A DNA stretch of 12,653 nucleotides from Acidobacteriota bacterium (GTDB lineage: Bacteria; Acidobacteriota; Terriglobia; UBA7540). Shown here piece by piece: positions 6,458 through 12,613 of the stretch. Numbering within the stretch: position 1 is the first letter of the stretch; the number at the start of each line of letters is the position of its first letter. Below the pieces are notes generated by a model, which was not told the origin of the DNA, did not search any database, and saw only the letters and a program-made list of their open reading frames with translations. Location: assembly GCA_021828245.1 (NCBI GenBank), contig JAKASC010000044.1, positions 1 through 12,653 of the forward strand. The letters run 5' to 3'. A program made the translations under genes and the position numbers.

Positions 6458-8521
6458 CTAAGGGTCGCGTCCGAAGTAGCCGCTCCTGATTTCTACCTGG
6501 TAATCTGGGCTGTCGGCCCGGCCATGGGCATGCAGGGTATAGGCGCGGGCGATTTTGTTCCGAATGCGTTCGAACAAGGGGCCGTCTGGGTCGATTTCTG
6601 CGTTCGTGCATAGAAGAATCGACTGATGGCAGGTCATATAGAGCTCGCCGAGCACGCTGGCGCGGACTTCTTTGTCAAGTCTGGCGAGGGGCGTGTCCAC
6701 GACGAGCGGTGGTACAAGTTTGGCCAATCTGCGTAATGCTTCGTAGAACGCGAGCATTCGTATTTGCCGCTGCCCCGCGGAGGTGTTCGTCGCTTCCCAA
6801 GTCGCCTTTGTTCCGTCGCGGCGCCGCAGCCAGCACTGCCAATGGTTGTCGAAATCCATGCCCTCAAACTCATGAGTCCGCTCGGCGATCTGGCACCAGA
6901 GCCGTCCGACTTCTTGCGAAATTTGTTGGCGCATCTGCACGGCAGCACGGCTACGAATCTCACCGGCCGCCTCCCGATACCGCCTCGCTATGGTCGCCAG
7001 GTTCTCCCCTTTCTCGGCCCTGTCCGCGATATCGCGCTGGAGTGACTCCTGGCGTTTCAGCTCGCTCAGTTCGGTCTCCATTCGCTCGATCTCCGGGCCA
7101 AGTTGGGCAAGCCGCTTGGAGGTCTGTTCGCGCCGTTCGAGAAGTTGGCCGCGTTTCTCGTGCAGCTCTCCGCCACGCTTAAAGGCCGTGGCGTTTTGTT
7201 GCATCTGCTTAAGCTTTTGGTCGAGCTCCCGGCATTCTGCGCCTATATGTTCAATCTTTTCGCATGCTTCGCCTATGTCGTCCGGTGTGGTGGTGGCCGC
7301 TGCCAATTGGCTCCGAATTCGGGTGCTAGTTGCCGTACTCGCTGTAACGAAGACGCGGTCGGGAATGCCATCGGGCGGCGGGTGGAAAAGGCGGTGAAGC
7401 GCGGCCTCGAGTCGCTTCAGGTAGAATGCCCCAACGTCGTCTTTCAACCGAAACTGTTCAGGAACGCCGTCAAAGACCTCCGCCTTCACCTGGGGGATCT
7501 TGGGTTCGACCGTGGACCTTGCCCCCTCCCACTCGCGGCGGCGTTCCTCAGCCGCCAGCAGCTCATGAAGTTCGTTTCGGTAGTTGCTGAGCAGCGCGAT
7601 AGGAATCGCCAGTTCCCAAGCCTCGCCGAGCTTCTTCTCCAAGGCCGCCTTCGCCTCCGTGAGCTGCGAGCGACGGTTTTGTGCTGTCTCCATTTCTTCC
7701 GGGTCGACCACGCCTAGGATCTTCAGGTCGTCCTCAACCTCCAATAGCTCCGTGTCAATCTCCGAGAGGTTCCGCGTGAGCGCCTCACGCTCCATCGAGC
7801 GCGCTCTCAACGTTCCCTGGGCGGTAATAACTTTACCGTTTAATTCGGCGAGGGCGGTCTCGGGGTCTTGGTCGCCGGAGGAGTTGAAGACGCGCGGTAT
7901 TTTCGTGTCGATCAGTTGGCGGAGGTCGGTCTCCAATTCCGTGTATGCCCAAAGCCCGAGGATTCTGCTGACGCCCTCGACGATATCCTGCTGGCCTAGA
8001 TTTATGCTCTGGCCCCGTTCGGCGTCGAAAAAGAAAAAGCGTGCTAGGTGCCGTGGCAGGAAGGTGTCGCGGAGTTTTTGGATGGCCTGCTCATCGTCGA
8101 TTTGCCCCGGCGTGTCCGCACGGGTTGCGAGGTGCCGCCACACCGGGGCGGAAAGCGGTCGGAACCTAATTTCACGCACGAACTCGGCCTTGCGGCCCCC
8201 GACCTTGCCATCTTCCAGACTGATGGCGACCTTGAGCCTCGCTGTATCTTGGCCCTCGGCGCGAGCGCGCCGGTTGAGTAAGTTTTCGAGTGTAAATTTG
8301 GTGGAATCAGCTCCAGTCTCAACTCGCTTCAGGTCTCCGACGCCACTCTCGCCTACGGCGGCTAGGTAGAGCGCGCGTAGTAGATGGGTCTTGCCTGCAC
8401 CATTTTTGCCGCCGACCAGGATGCCACACTTACCCTCGAGGCTTCGGAAATTCAATGTATGTGGACCGTAGAACGGGCCGAAATTTTCCAGCGACAGGGA
8501 ATCGATATAGACCTGGGCCAT
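6458..8521 (-). CDS. dndD: DndD, SMC/Rad50-like ATPase of DNA phosphorothioation
   Basis: 687 residues, typical DndD length. It opens with the family hallmark LSLENFGPFYGPHTLNF. Walker A is GKNGAGKT (38-45). A central region of about 300 residues rich in Glu, Arg, Lys and Leu heptads forms the coiled coil. The ATPase is completed at the C-terminus by the signature TSAGQRQI and Walker B PLVVDTPLARLD. The protein ends in SGYFGRDP, like the GYF ending common in DndD. DndD hydrolyses ATP and is thought to open or nick DNA for sulfur insertion together with DndC and DndE. The ATG lies 2 nt after the dndC stop, with GGAG (8533-8530) 8 nt upstream, so the genes are co-translated. No Zn-hook CXXC is apparent at the coiled-coil apex, consistent with DndD rather than Rad50. 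Confidence 0.93.
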   Translation of the reverse strand: MAQVYIDSLSLENFGPFYGPHTLNFRSLEGKCGILVGGKNGAGKTHLLRALYLAAVGESGVGDLKRVETGADSTKFTLENLLNRRARAEGQDTARLKVAISLEDGKVGGRKAEFVREIRFRPLSAPVWRHLATRADTPGQIDDEQAIQKLRDTFLPRHLARFFFFDAERGQSINLGQQDIVEGVSRILGLWAYTELETDLRQLIDTKIPRVFNSSGDQDPETALAELNGKVITAQGTLRARSMEREALTRNLSEIDTELLEVEDDLKILGVVDPEEMETAQNRRSQLTEAKAALEKKLGEAWELAIPIALLSNYRNELHELLAAEERRREWEGARSTVEPKIPQVKAEVFDGVPEQFRLKDDVGAFYLKRLEAALHRLFHPPPDGIPDRVFVTASTATSTRIRSQLAAATTTPDDIGEACEKIEHIGAECRELDQKLKQMQQNATAFKRGGELHEKRGQLLERREQTSKRLAQLGPEIERMETELSELKRQESLQRDIADRAEKGENLATIARRYREAAGEIRSRAAVQMRQQISQEVGRLWCQIAERTHEFEGMDFDNHWQCWLRRRDGTKATWEATNTSAGQRQIRMLAFYEALRRLAKLVPPLVVDTPLARLDKEVRASVLGELYMTCHQSILLCTNAEIDPDGPLFERIRNKIARAYTLHAHGRADSPDYQVEIRSGYFGRDP

Positions 8522-8523
8522 CT

Positions 8524-9831
8524 TTAACGCTCCGCTTTGGGGACCTGTGCGTCGGCATCGTCTTTGAGAATGTTGAGGAGGTCGTCCGGCAGGCCGCGCG
8601 CCCGCTGGCTTTCGCTGTACTCCTCAACTTTAGCGAGCATCCGTCGCAGGGTGTCGGCGTCGATTCTTTTTTCCTTCGCGACGGTCTGTTCAAGTTCTCG
8701 TAGGCGGCCGAGTTCCCGGTGGTCCGCACTCATGGTTGTGCCTCGTTGCATATTGACTATACGGGCGACGCCGCGACCGTCGTCTGGATCGCGAGCGGCG
8801 TTCCACATTTGCTGGATCAGCAGCAGTTCTTCAGGCGCAATTAACTGCAGGTTAATCTCCTCCTGCAGGGCGAGCAGTTTTTTTAGCAATTCGCGGCGCG
8901 CTTCGATGGTCAGGGGTCCCGGGCCGTCCGCTCCATTCACACGCTTCATGTCGCGCTTTCCGTTCGTGGGGTCGCGGTACTTTTGGAGTGTCTCACGGAA
9001 CGCGATCAGGTGCTCCATGCGTTCATCGCCACTTGCTAGTAGCCCCTCACTCGCCTTGTCCCGCTCGACGACAGTGCAGGTCCAGCACCCAAAACGGGAG
9101 TTGCCACAGCTTGGGGTGCTGGTATCAATCTGGATTGGGCATTCGCCATTGGATGCACTTGCGTAAAGTTTGTAGAGAGAACGGTTGTCGCCATCCCATG
9201 GGTTGGGCTTTTGGAGGAGGTATGCCCAGACCTCTTCCGTTGTCAGGAATTCGATTGGGTTCGACACCCAGACACGTGGAAGATCGGGGTGGCGCCGCAG
9301 CCCGTTGCGTATTTCTCGGCCAGCCATGGTCTGGGCGCGCGTTGAACTTTCCGCGCGGCGTGCGCCAAGGTGTAGAATGGCCTCGCCCCAGTGGCCGATG
9401 CGCTGGCGAACAAAGGTGGTGACCGGGTCGATTTTCATGCGCTGTGTGCACCAACGGAATGTTGGCCTTGGCGGCGGATAGCCGCGGCCGATGATATTGA
9501 CCCAAAAAGACTGCTCTGGCGGCGGCCTGAGCAGCTGGACTTCAATGTTGAGATTATCCTGTTGCGACCGTCGCCGCATGCGGTCCAGATTTGCCTCGAT
9601 TCCCTCGGCAACCGCCGGAATTTCCACCCGGGTGTCGGTGCAGAGCACGGCGATAGGTTTCTTCCGGTTGTCCGGCGCGGTGGCGCTCGCAACCTCGAAG
9701 ATTAGCGAGGCCACCATCGTGCTGTCCTTGCCGCCGCTGAACCCGACCAGCCAGGGCCGCGCATCTTCCAGGTAGAGCCGTCGCAGTGACTCGAGGATTT
9801 CCTTGTATACAGACGCCATGATGGGCAACAT
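8524..9831 (-). CDS. dndC: DndC, PP-loop ATPase/4Fe-4S sulfurtransferase
   Basis: 435 residues if started at the ATG 9831 (AGG 4 nt upstream); the ATG at 9819 is an alternative. The frame remains open to 10308, but that upstream part is not DndC-like and includes a transposase-like motif. The PP-loop SGGKDST (32-38) marks the PAPS-reductase/ATP-pyrophosphatase superfamily. The iron-sulfur cysteines are Cys128 (FRWCTQ), Cys242, Cys249 and Cys252 (SCGNSRFGCWTCTVV), with the 7-then-3 spacing of DndC. HLGARRAES (154-162) is a further family motif. DndC adenylates the target and transfers sulfur received from DndA onto the DNA backbone. It is first in the operon, divergent from the DprA-like gene, and followed after 2 nt by dndD. 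It is somewhat shorter than many DndC proteins, mainly in the C-terminal helical tail. Confidence 0.93.
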   Translation of the reverse strand: MLPIMASVYKEILESLRRLYLEDARPWLVGFSGGKDSTMVASLIFEVASATAPDNRKKPIAVLCTDTRVEIPAVAEGIEANLDRMRRRSQQDNLNIEVQLLRPPPEQSFWVNIIGRGYPPPRPTFRWCTQRMKIDPVTTFVRQRIGHWGEAILHLGARRAESSTRAQTMAGREIRNGLRRHPDLPRVWVSNPIEFLTTEEVWAYLLQKPNPWDGDNRSLYKLYASASNGECPIQIDTSTPSCGNSRFGCWTCTVVERDKASEGLLASGDERMEHLIAFRETLQKYRDPTNGKRDMKRVNGADGPGPLTIEARRELLKKLLALQEEINLQLIAPEELLLIQQMWNAARDPDDGRGVARIVNMQRGTTMSADHRELGRLRELEQTVAKEKRIDADTLRRMLAKVEEYSESQRARGLPDDLLNILKDDADAQVPKAER

Positions 9832-9861
9832 TGTACCTGACGGCGTGGGGGCGGCAACTTG

Positions 9862-9939
9862 CCAACGATAGGTGTGCCGTTTAGTCGCGCGGCCGATTGC
9901 CAGCTCCCGGGCGATCCGTCGCTGCGACCAGCCGCGGGC
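9862..9939 (-). pseudogene. Remnant of an IS21-type transposase HTH (ORF fragment)
   Basis: In the dndC frame, just upstream of its start, the sequence reads RGWSQRRIARELAIGRAT, close to the N-terminal helix-turn-helix of IstA-like transposases (compare WSQRRIARELG..R.TV.R). Nothing else of a transposase follows; the frame runs straight into dndC. The rest of the gap 9832-10191 between the divergent genes shows no other gene. It does contain an imperfect 15-bp dyad, GGCATTGACATTGCC (9937-9951, one mismatch), that could be an operator. I could not place a convincing promoter for either gene. Confidence 0.45.
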
Positions 9940-10191
9940 ATTGACATTGCCATCTATGATGAAATTCGCACCCGCATTGCCTCTGGCGTCACAATTCGCA
10001 CAAGGGGCGGGCATTGAAACGGCGGGAGTGAACGAGGCGTCCCTTGGACGTGACCGGCATGGAATTATTCCGTGCACCGGCGGCGGCCAGTTCGGCGGCC
10101 TGAAGTGCACCTCGACAGCGAAGCCGTCCAAAAGAACAACGGCCGGAATATGCTGGCCGGGAGGTAGCCTGCGGGTCCCGCGGGGGGATGG

Positions 10192-10884
10192 GTGAAGACG
10201 GACCGGTACGACATTGAAAACGGTAGCTACCCTGCGGCACTGCGGGCCCGGCTGGGGCAAACTGCGCCCACCTGCCTTTTTACGCTTGGGGAAAGGTCGG
10301 CACTCCATTACCGCCTTCTCGGCCTGATCTGCTCAATCCGATGCCCCGGCAGCATCGTCATCAAGACTTTTGACGCCATGCGGGAGTTGCGCGATGCAGG
10401 CGTGGTTGTAATCGGCGGCTTCCATTCGCCGATGGAACGCGAATGTTTGGACATTCTGCTGCGTGGGTCACAGCCCGTCATCCTGTGTGCGGCCAAACGG
10501 CTCCGCGGGCTGCGGATTGGTTCTGCCGGTCGCAGGGCGCTGAAAGACGGGCGTCTCCTGGTCATTACGCCCTTCGGAGATCGGGTCAAACGCACGACCG
10601 CCGCGCAAGCGGTACAGCGCAACGAACTGGTTGCCGCGATGGCTGACGCGGTGCTTGTGCCTTATGCGGCCCCCGGGGGCAAGGCCGAAACAACCGCTCG
10701 GAATTTCCTCGCCCGCGGCCAACCACTCTTCACCTTTCCGGATGAAAACAATGCCCATCTTCTTCATGCCGGGGCGAAAGTGTACGAACTGGGCCGCGTC
10801 AAGTCGCTGCTGCGGGGTGGGGCATGCGGTTTAGAGAAAGAGGCGAACACTGCGGGGCAAAGCGAAAGGATGTTAAGCACATGA
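10192..10884 (+). CDS. DprA/Smf-like Rossmann-fold protein
   Basis: 230 residues from a GTG at 10192, preceded by a G-rich tract (10182-10187) that may serve as ribosome binding site. After an N-terminal YPAALRARL, a DprA-type Rossmann core is visible: RELRDAGVVVIGGFHSPMERECLDILL (64-90) aligns with the 'G..vvSG.A.GID..AH..aL' stretch of DprA. Later, ADAVLVPYAAPGGKAETTA and QPLFTFPDENNAHLLHAGA align with '..lvvEA...SGsl.TA' and 'vfavPG.......G.n.Li..GA'. It lacks the winged-helix C-domain and the long N-terminal SAM domain of competence DprA, so it is a short, defence-associated type. DprA-fold proteins bind single-stranded DNA or nucleotides. The gene is divergent from dndC across a 360-bp gap and may be an accessory. 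A second, partial copy lies at 12270-12440. Confidence 0.75.
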   Translation: MKTDRYDIENGSYPAALRARLGQTAPTCLFTLGERSALHYRLLGLICSIRCPGSIVIKTFDAMRELRDAGVVVIGGFHSPMERECLDILLRGSQPVILCAAKRLRGLRIGSAGRRALKDGRLLVITPFGDRVKRTTAAQAVQRNELVAAMADAVLVPYAAPGGKAETTARNFLARGQPLFTFPDENNAHLLHAGAKVYELGRVKSLLRGGACGLEKEANTAGQSERMLST

Positions 10885-10938
10885 TGCCGCCGAAGGCTAT
10901 ACGACATTGGCGATGCTGTCCGGGTTGGTGGGCTAGTT

Positions 10939-11208
10939 ATGGCCGCGACGGCGGTATTCTCCGCGGGTTCGACCGTGCTGCTGGTGGAGGCAGTTTTGGA
11001 AGGGCTCGTTGCGGTCGGCGGTCTTTGGCGTGTGGTACCGTTCGCTGTCGCGACTATCGTTGTGGTTGTCGGCGCATTCGTTTTACTGGGGAGCGGTTTT
11101 GGGCGTGGCGCGATCTTCGGCAGTCGGTTCTGTATTCCACCGACTTGGTTGTCGGCCGTTTTTGCCGTGTTGATATTCTGGGCGGGGCTGTGGCTTGTTG
11201 GATACTAA
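10939..11208 (+). CDS. Small hydrophobic membrane protein, hypothetical
   Basis: 89 residues with three likely transmembrane stretches (about 5-28, 34-54 and 69-87) separated by short loops containing Arg. No family recognised. The ATG has no good Shine-Dalgarno. The frame is the same as the dprA-like gene upstream, separated only by that gene's TGA, so read-through or an older longer gene is possible. The pattern of hydrophobic blocks is more orderly than chance GC-rich frames nearby, which is the main reason to list it. Confidence 0.4.
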   Translation: MAATAVFSAGSTVLLVEAVLEGLVAVGGLWRVVPFAVATIVVVVGAFVLLGSGFGRGAIFGSRFCIPPTWLSAVFAVLIFWAGLWLVGY

Positions 11209-11212
11209 CCGG

Positions 11213-11289
11213 CGTACGGGCCGCCGGGCTAACCACCGGCGTGCGGGCCGGCCGCCAGGGGGCGACCGTACGGGCCGCCGGGCTAACCA
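11213..11289. repeat. Direct repeat pair, 23 bp, 54 bp apart
   Basis: Positions 11213-11235 and 11267-11289 are identical; the core is TACGGGCCGCCGGGCTAACC. A degenerate third unit (CTAACCACCGGCGTGCGGGCC) sits between them, making a short imperfect array directly after the small membrane ORF. A hairpin, GAAGCG-N6-CGCTTC (11291-11308), follows immediately. The type resembles planctomycete intergenic repeats. Confidence 0.75.
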
Positions 11290-11317
11290 AGAAGCGAAGG
11301 CACGCTTCAGTCTTCGC

Positions 11318-11446
11318 ATGTCTCTGATTGCTTGTGGGGTCGTTCTCGTGATCGTCGTAACCGTTCAAAGGCTGCGGCAGTTCGCCCGGCGTTACCCGTC
11401 GCTTACGCTCCGGGCTATGAAACAAATGCCGCTGGGTACCTCATAG
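11318..11446 (+). pseudogene. Fragment with one transmembrane segment, broken by repeat DNA
   Basis: MSLIACGVVLVIVVTVQRLR starts at 11318 and forms a single hydrophobic helix. It then runs into the repeat unit at 11395-11419 (read as RRYPSLTLRAM) and stops at 11446. No family recognised and no clear ribosome binding site. It may be the N-terminal part of the same former gene as the fragment at 11481-11651, which continues in a different frame. Confidence 0.3.
11395..11419. repeat. 25-bp repeat, first copy (second at 12070-12094)
   Basis: Core GTCGCTTACGCTCCGGGCT. The copy at 12070-12094 is identical over 25 bp. On the minus strand it reads SPERKRR. It is a unit I associate with dispersed repeats of planctomycete genomes. 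Confidence 0.8.
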
Positions 11447-11448
11447 CC

Positions 11449-11477
11449 CTCCCGATCGTCCCGATGGGTATCGGGAG
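11449..11477. repeat. Hairpin, 8-bp stem CTCCCGAT / ATCGGGAG
   Basis: Arms 11449-11456 and 11470-11477 with a 13-nt loop that itself contains another CCCGAT. There is no U-run after it, so a terminator role is not supported. It looks like a dispersed dyad element and lies at the break between the two membrane-protein fragments. Confidence 0.6.
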
Positions 11478-11480
11478 ATA

Positions 11481-11651
11481 AACGCGGGGTCAGGTGCGGC
11501 GCGTGAACGGTTACTGATTGTCGTGGTGGCTGGGACACTAACATTTGAGGGTAAGGTAGACGGATCAACCTTCACCTTTCTTCTGGGGTTGGTCGTTGGC
11601 TACGTCCTTTCCTTCATTCGGGATTCGATACAACCGCCGAAGAGCCAATAG
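11481..11651 (+). pseudogene. C-terminal remnant of a small membrane protein
   Basis: The frame reads RERLLIVVVAGTLTFEGKVD, then STFTFLLGLVVGYVLSFIRD, and ends QPPKSQ at a TAG (11649-11651): two orderly hydrophobic helices with a polar turn. No ATG or GTG starts this frame after the preceding stop at 11418-11420, and the upstream part is repeat DNA. It therefore looks like the tail of a gene whose 5' part was lost or displaced. A non-canonical start cannot be excluded. No family recognised. Confidence 0.4.
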
Positions 11652-11795
11652 GCGGGCCCGCGGGGTTCGCTTGGCGGAAGGCCTACTTGCCATTATGGAA
11701 TCCAGTGACGCACCGGACCTATGCCACAATCGTTCAAAATCTTTGCGCCATGCGAAGATTTTTTGTTCGTCATCAGAACAGCATGTTCGGCGGCG

Positions 11796-11921
11796 GAGCG
11801 TTACCCCCGGCAAGCCGGGGGCAAAGTGTCCGACGAGGAATTGGCCGCGGTCAACATTGTTCCCTGCGACTTTCATGGCGAGTGGAATTACACCATCCGA
11901 CCCTCTCGCAAGACACGGTAG
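11796..11921 (+). pseudogene. C-terminal remnant of an ISAzo13-family transposase
   Basis: The frame ends KVSDEELAAVNIVPCDF, HGEWNYTIRP and a stop at 11919-11921. This closely matches the C-terminus of ISAzo13 ('Rhodopirellula') transposases, which end in 'YPtGikvSDEE.aa.N....FHGEWNYTI.P'. The expected 'YPTGIKVSDEE' reads YPRQAGGKVSDEE because a palindrome (11804-11821) lies within it. The catalytic DDE core is absent; upstream residues in this frame (from ATG 11721) do not look like the transposase. A dead fragment. Confidence 0.7.
11804..11821. repeat. Palindrome CCCCCGGC-AA-GCCGGGGG
   Basis: Perfect 8-bp arms around a central AA. Two further palindromes of the same build (C-AA-G centre) lie at 12192-12203 and 12488-12505. 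Confidence 0.8.
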
Positions 11922-11977
11922 TATTGTATATGTTATTTATTGACGGATCGTTACCGGGCGCCGTGGTTTATTCGCAG

Positions 11978-11997
11978 CGCCGATGGGGGCATCGGCG
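11978..11997. repeat. Hairpin, 8-bp stem CGCCGATG / CATCGGCG
   Basis: Perfect arms with a GGGG loop (11986-11989), followed by a GGACGTCC palindrome. The stretch 11922-12269 otherwise contains only such short dyads and the repeat copies at 12050-12064 and 12070-12094; I see no gene in it. Confidence 0.6.
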
Positions 11998-12069
11998 GCT
12001 ACGGACGTCCGTACGCGAATCGGGGCGTGGTTGGATCGCGGCGCCGAGGGGGGCGGCGCTGCGCCCGGC

Positions 12070-12094
12070 CCCGTCGCTTACGCTCCGGGCTATG
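12070..12094. repeat. 25-bp repeat, second copy
   Basis: Identical to 11395-11419. It is directly preceded by a partial copy (12050-12064) of the GC dyad repeat found twice inside the left-edge ATPase gene, so two repeat types are juxtaposed here. Confidence 0.8.
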
Positions 12095-12174
12095 CGCAAT
12101 AGCCGGTTCAATGGCGTACCCCACGCGGCGCGAAACTCCGGCCCTGGAAACGGCACCAGCGCCATATCCGTCAT

Positions 12175-12188
12175 GCACCCGAGGGTGC
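12175..12188. repeat. Palindrome GCACCC-GA-GGGTGC
   Basis: Perfect 6-bp arms with a 2-nt centre, 3 nt before the AA-centred palindrome at 12192-12203. Confidence 0.7.
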
Positions 12189-12191
12189 TAA

Positions 12192-12203
12192 GCCGCAAGC
12201 GGC
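12192..12203. repeat. Palindrome GCCGC-AA-GCGGC
   Basis: Perfect 5-bp arms with an AA centre; the same build as 11804-11821 and 12488-12505. Confidence 0.7.
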
Positions 12204-12237
12204 CGCCGAGAGGCCGTCAGGCGACTCGACCAAGCCG

Positions 12238-12255
12238 GCCCGCCCACCGGCGGGC
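12238..12255. repeat. Hairpin, 7-bp stem GCCCGCC / GGCGGGC
   Basis: Perfect arms with a 4-nt CACC loop. It lies just before the point where similarity to the dprA-like gene begins (about 12270), so it may mark the junction of a rearrangement. Confidence 0.6.
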
Positions 12256-12269
12256 GGGGCGCCGGGCGA

Positions 12270-12440
12270 CTCCGCGGGCTGCGGCTCGGTGCCGCCGGTC
12301 GCAAGACGCTGGAAGACGGGCGTCTCCTGGTCGTCACGCCATTCGGCGACAGGGTCAAACGCACGACCGCCGCGCAGGCCGTGCAGCGTAACGAACTGGT
12401 CGCCGCGATGGCTGACGCGGTGCTTGTGCCGTACGCGGCC
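12270..12440 (+). pseudogene. Partial second copy of the dprA-like gene
   Basis: The 57 codons align without gaps to codons 104-160 of the dprA-like gene (10501-10671). By my count 51 residues are identical, 6 differ (mostly conservative: I/L, S/A, R/K, A/T, K/E, I/V) and 11 further codons differ silently. The frame is intact but has neither the N-terminal half nor the region after PYAA, where it runs into GC-rich repeat DNA and stops near 12580. The excess of silent change indicates that both copies evolved as functional proteins before this one was cut down. It is thus a fragment of a true paralogue, not a recent tandem duplicate. Confidence 0.8.
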
Positions 12441-12487
12441 GGCGGCGGGGTGCAAAAAGGGGGGGCGTGTATTCAACGCAGATACCA

Positions 12488-12505
12488 CCGCCGACAAGTC
12501 GGCGG
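12488..12505. repeat. Palindrome CCGCCGAC-AA-GTCGGCGG
   Basis: Perfect 8-bp arms with an AA centre. It lies 3' of the dprA-like fragment in otherwise featureless GC-rich DNA (12441-12570). Confidence 0.8.
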
Positions 12506-12573
12506 CTATATGGGGCCGGGGCGGCGTGGGGTGGGGGATGGAGGGGTGTGTATCATGCGTGGCGGGGAGCGTA

Positions 12574-12579
12574 TATAAT
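12574..12579 (+). promoter_or_regulatory. Consensus -10 box TATAAT ahead of the right-edge gene
   Basis: An exact TATAAT in an AT-rich spot, 34 bp before the GTG at 12614. No good -35 is visible at the usual distance. GAGGGAG (12596-12602) follows as a ribosome binding site candidate, 11 nt before the start. Confidence 0.45.
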
Positions 12580-12613
12580 AAAGGTTTTTGGCCTTGAGGG
12601 AGCCTGTGACGCC

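Noticed and set aside
6435..6611. N-terminal extension of the dndE-herA frame (59 residues)
   Set aside because: It lies wholly inside dndD, is Arg/Pro-rich, and a good Shine-Dalgarno precedes the internal ATG at 6434 where DndE similarity begins.
9941..9960. TTGACA and TATGAT as a promoter toward the dprA-like gene
   Set aside because: The two boxes are only 8 bp apart, too close for sigma70 recognition.
11213..11289. CRISPR array or att sites from the 23-bp direct repeats
   Set aside because: Only two full units with a degenerate one between; the interval is made of the same repeat rather than unique spacers, and there are no cas or integrase genes. It fits dispersed intergenic repeats.
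11449..11477. Hairpin as a rho-independent terminator
   Set aside because: The loop is long and no T-run follows on either strand.
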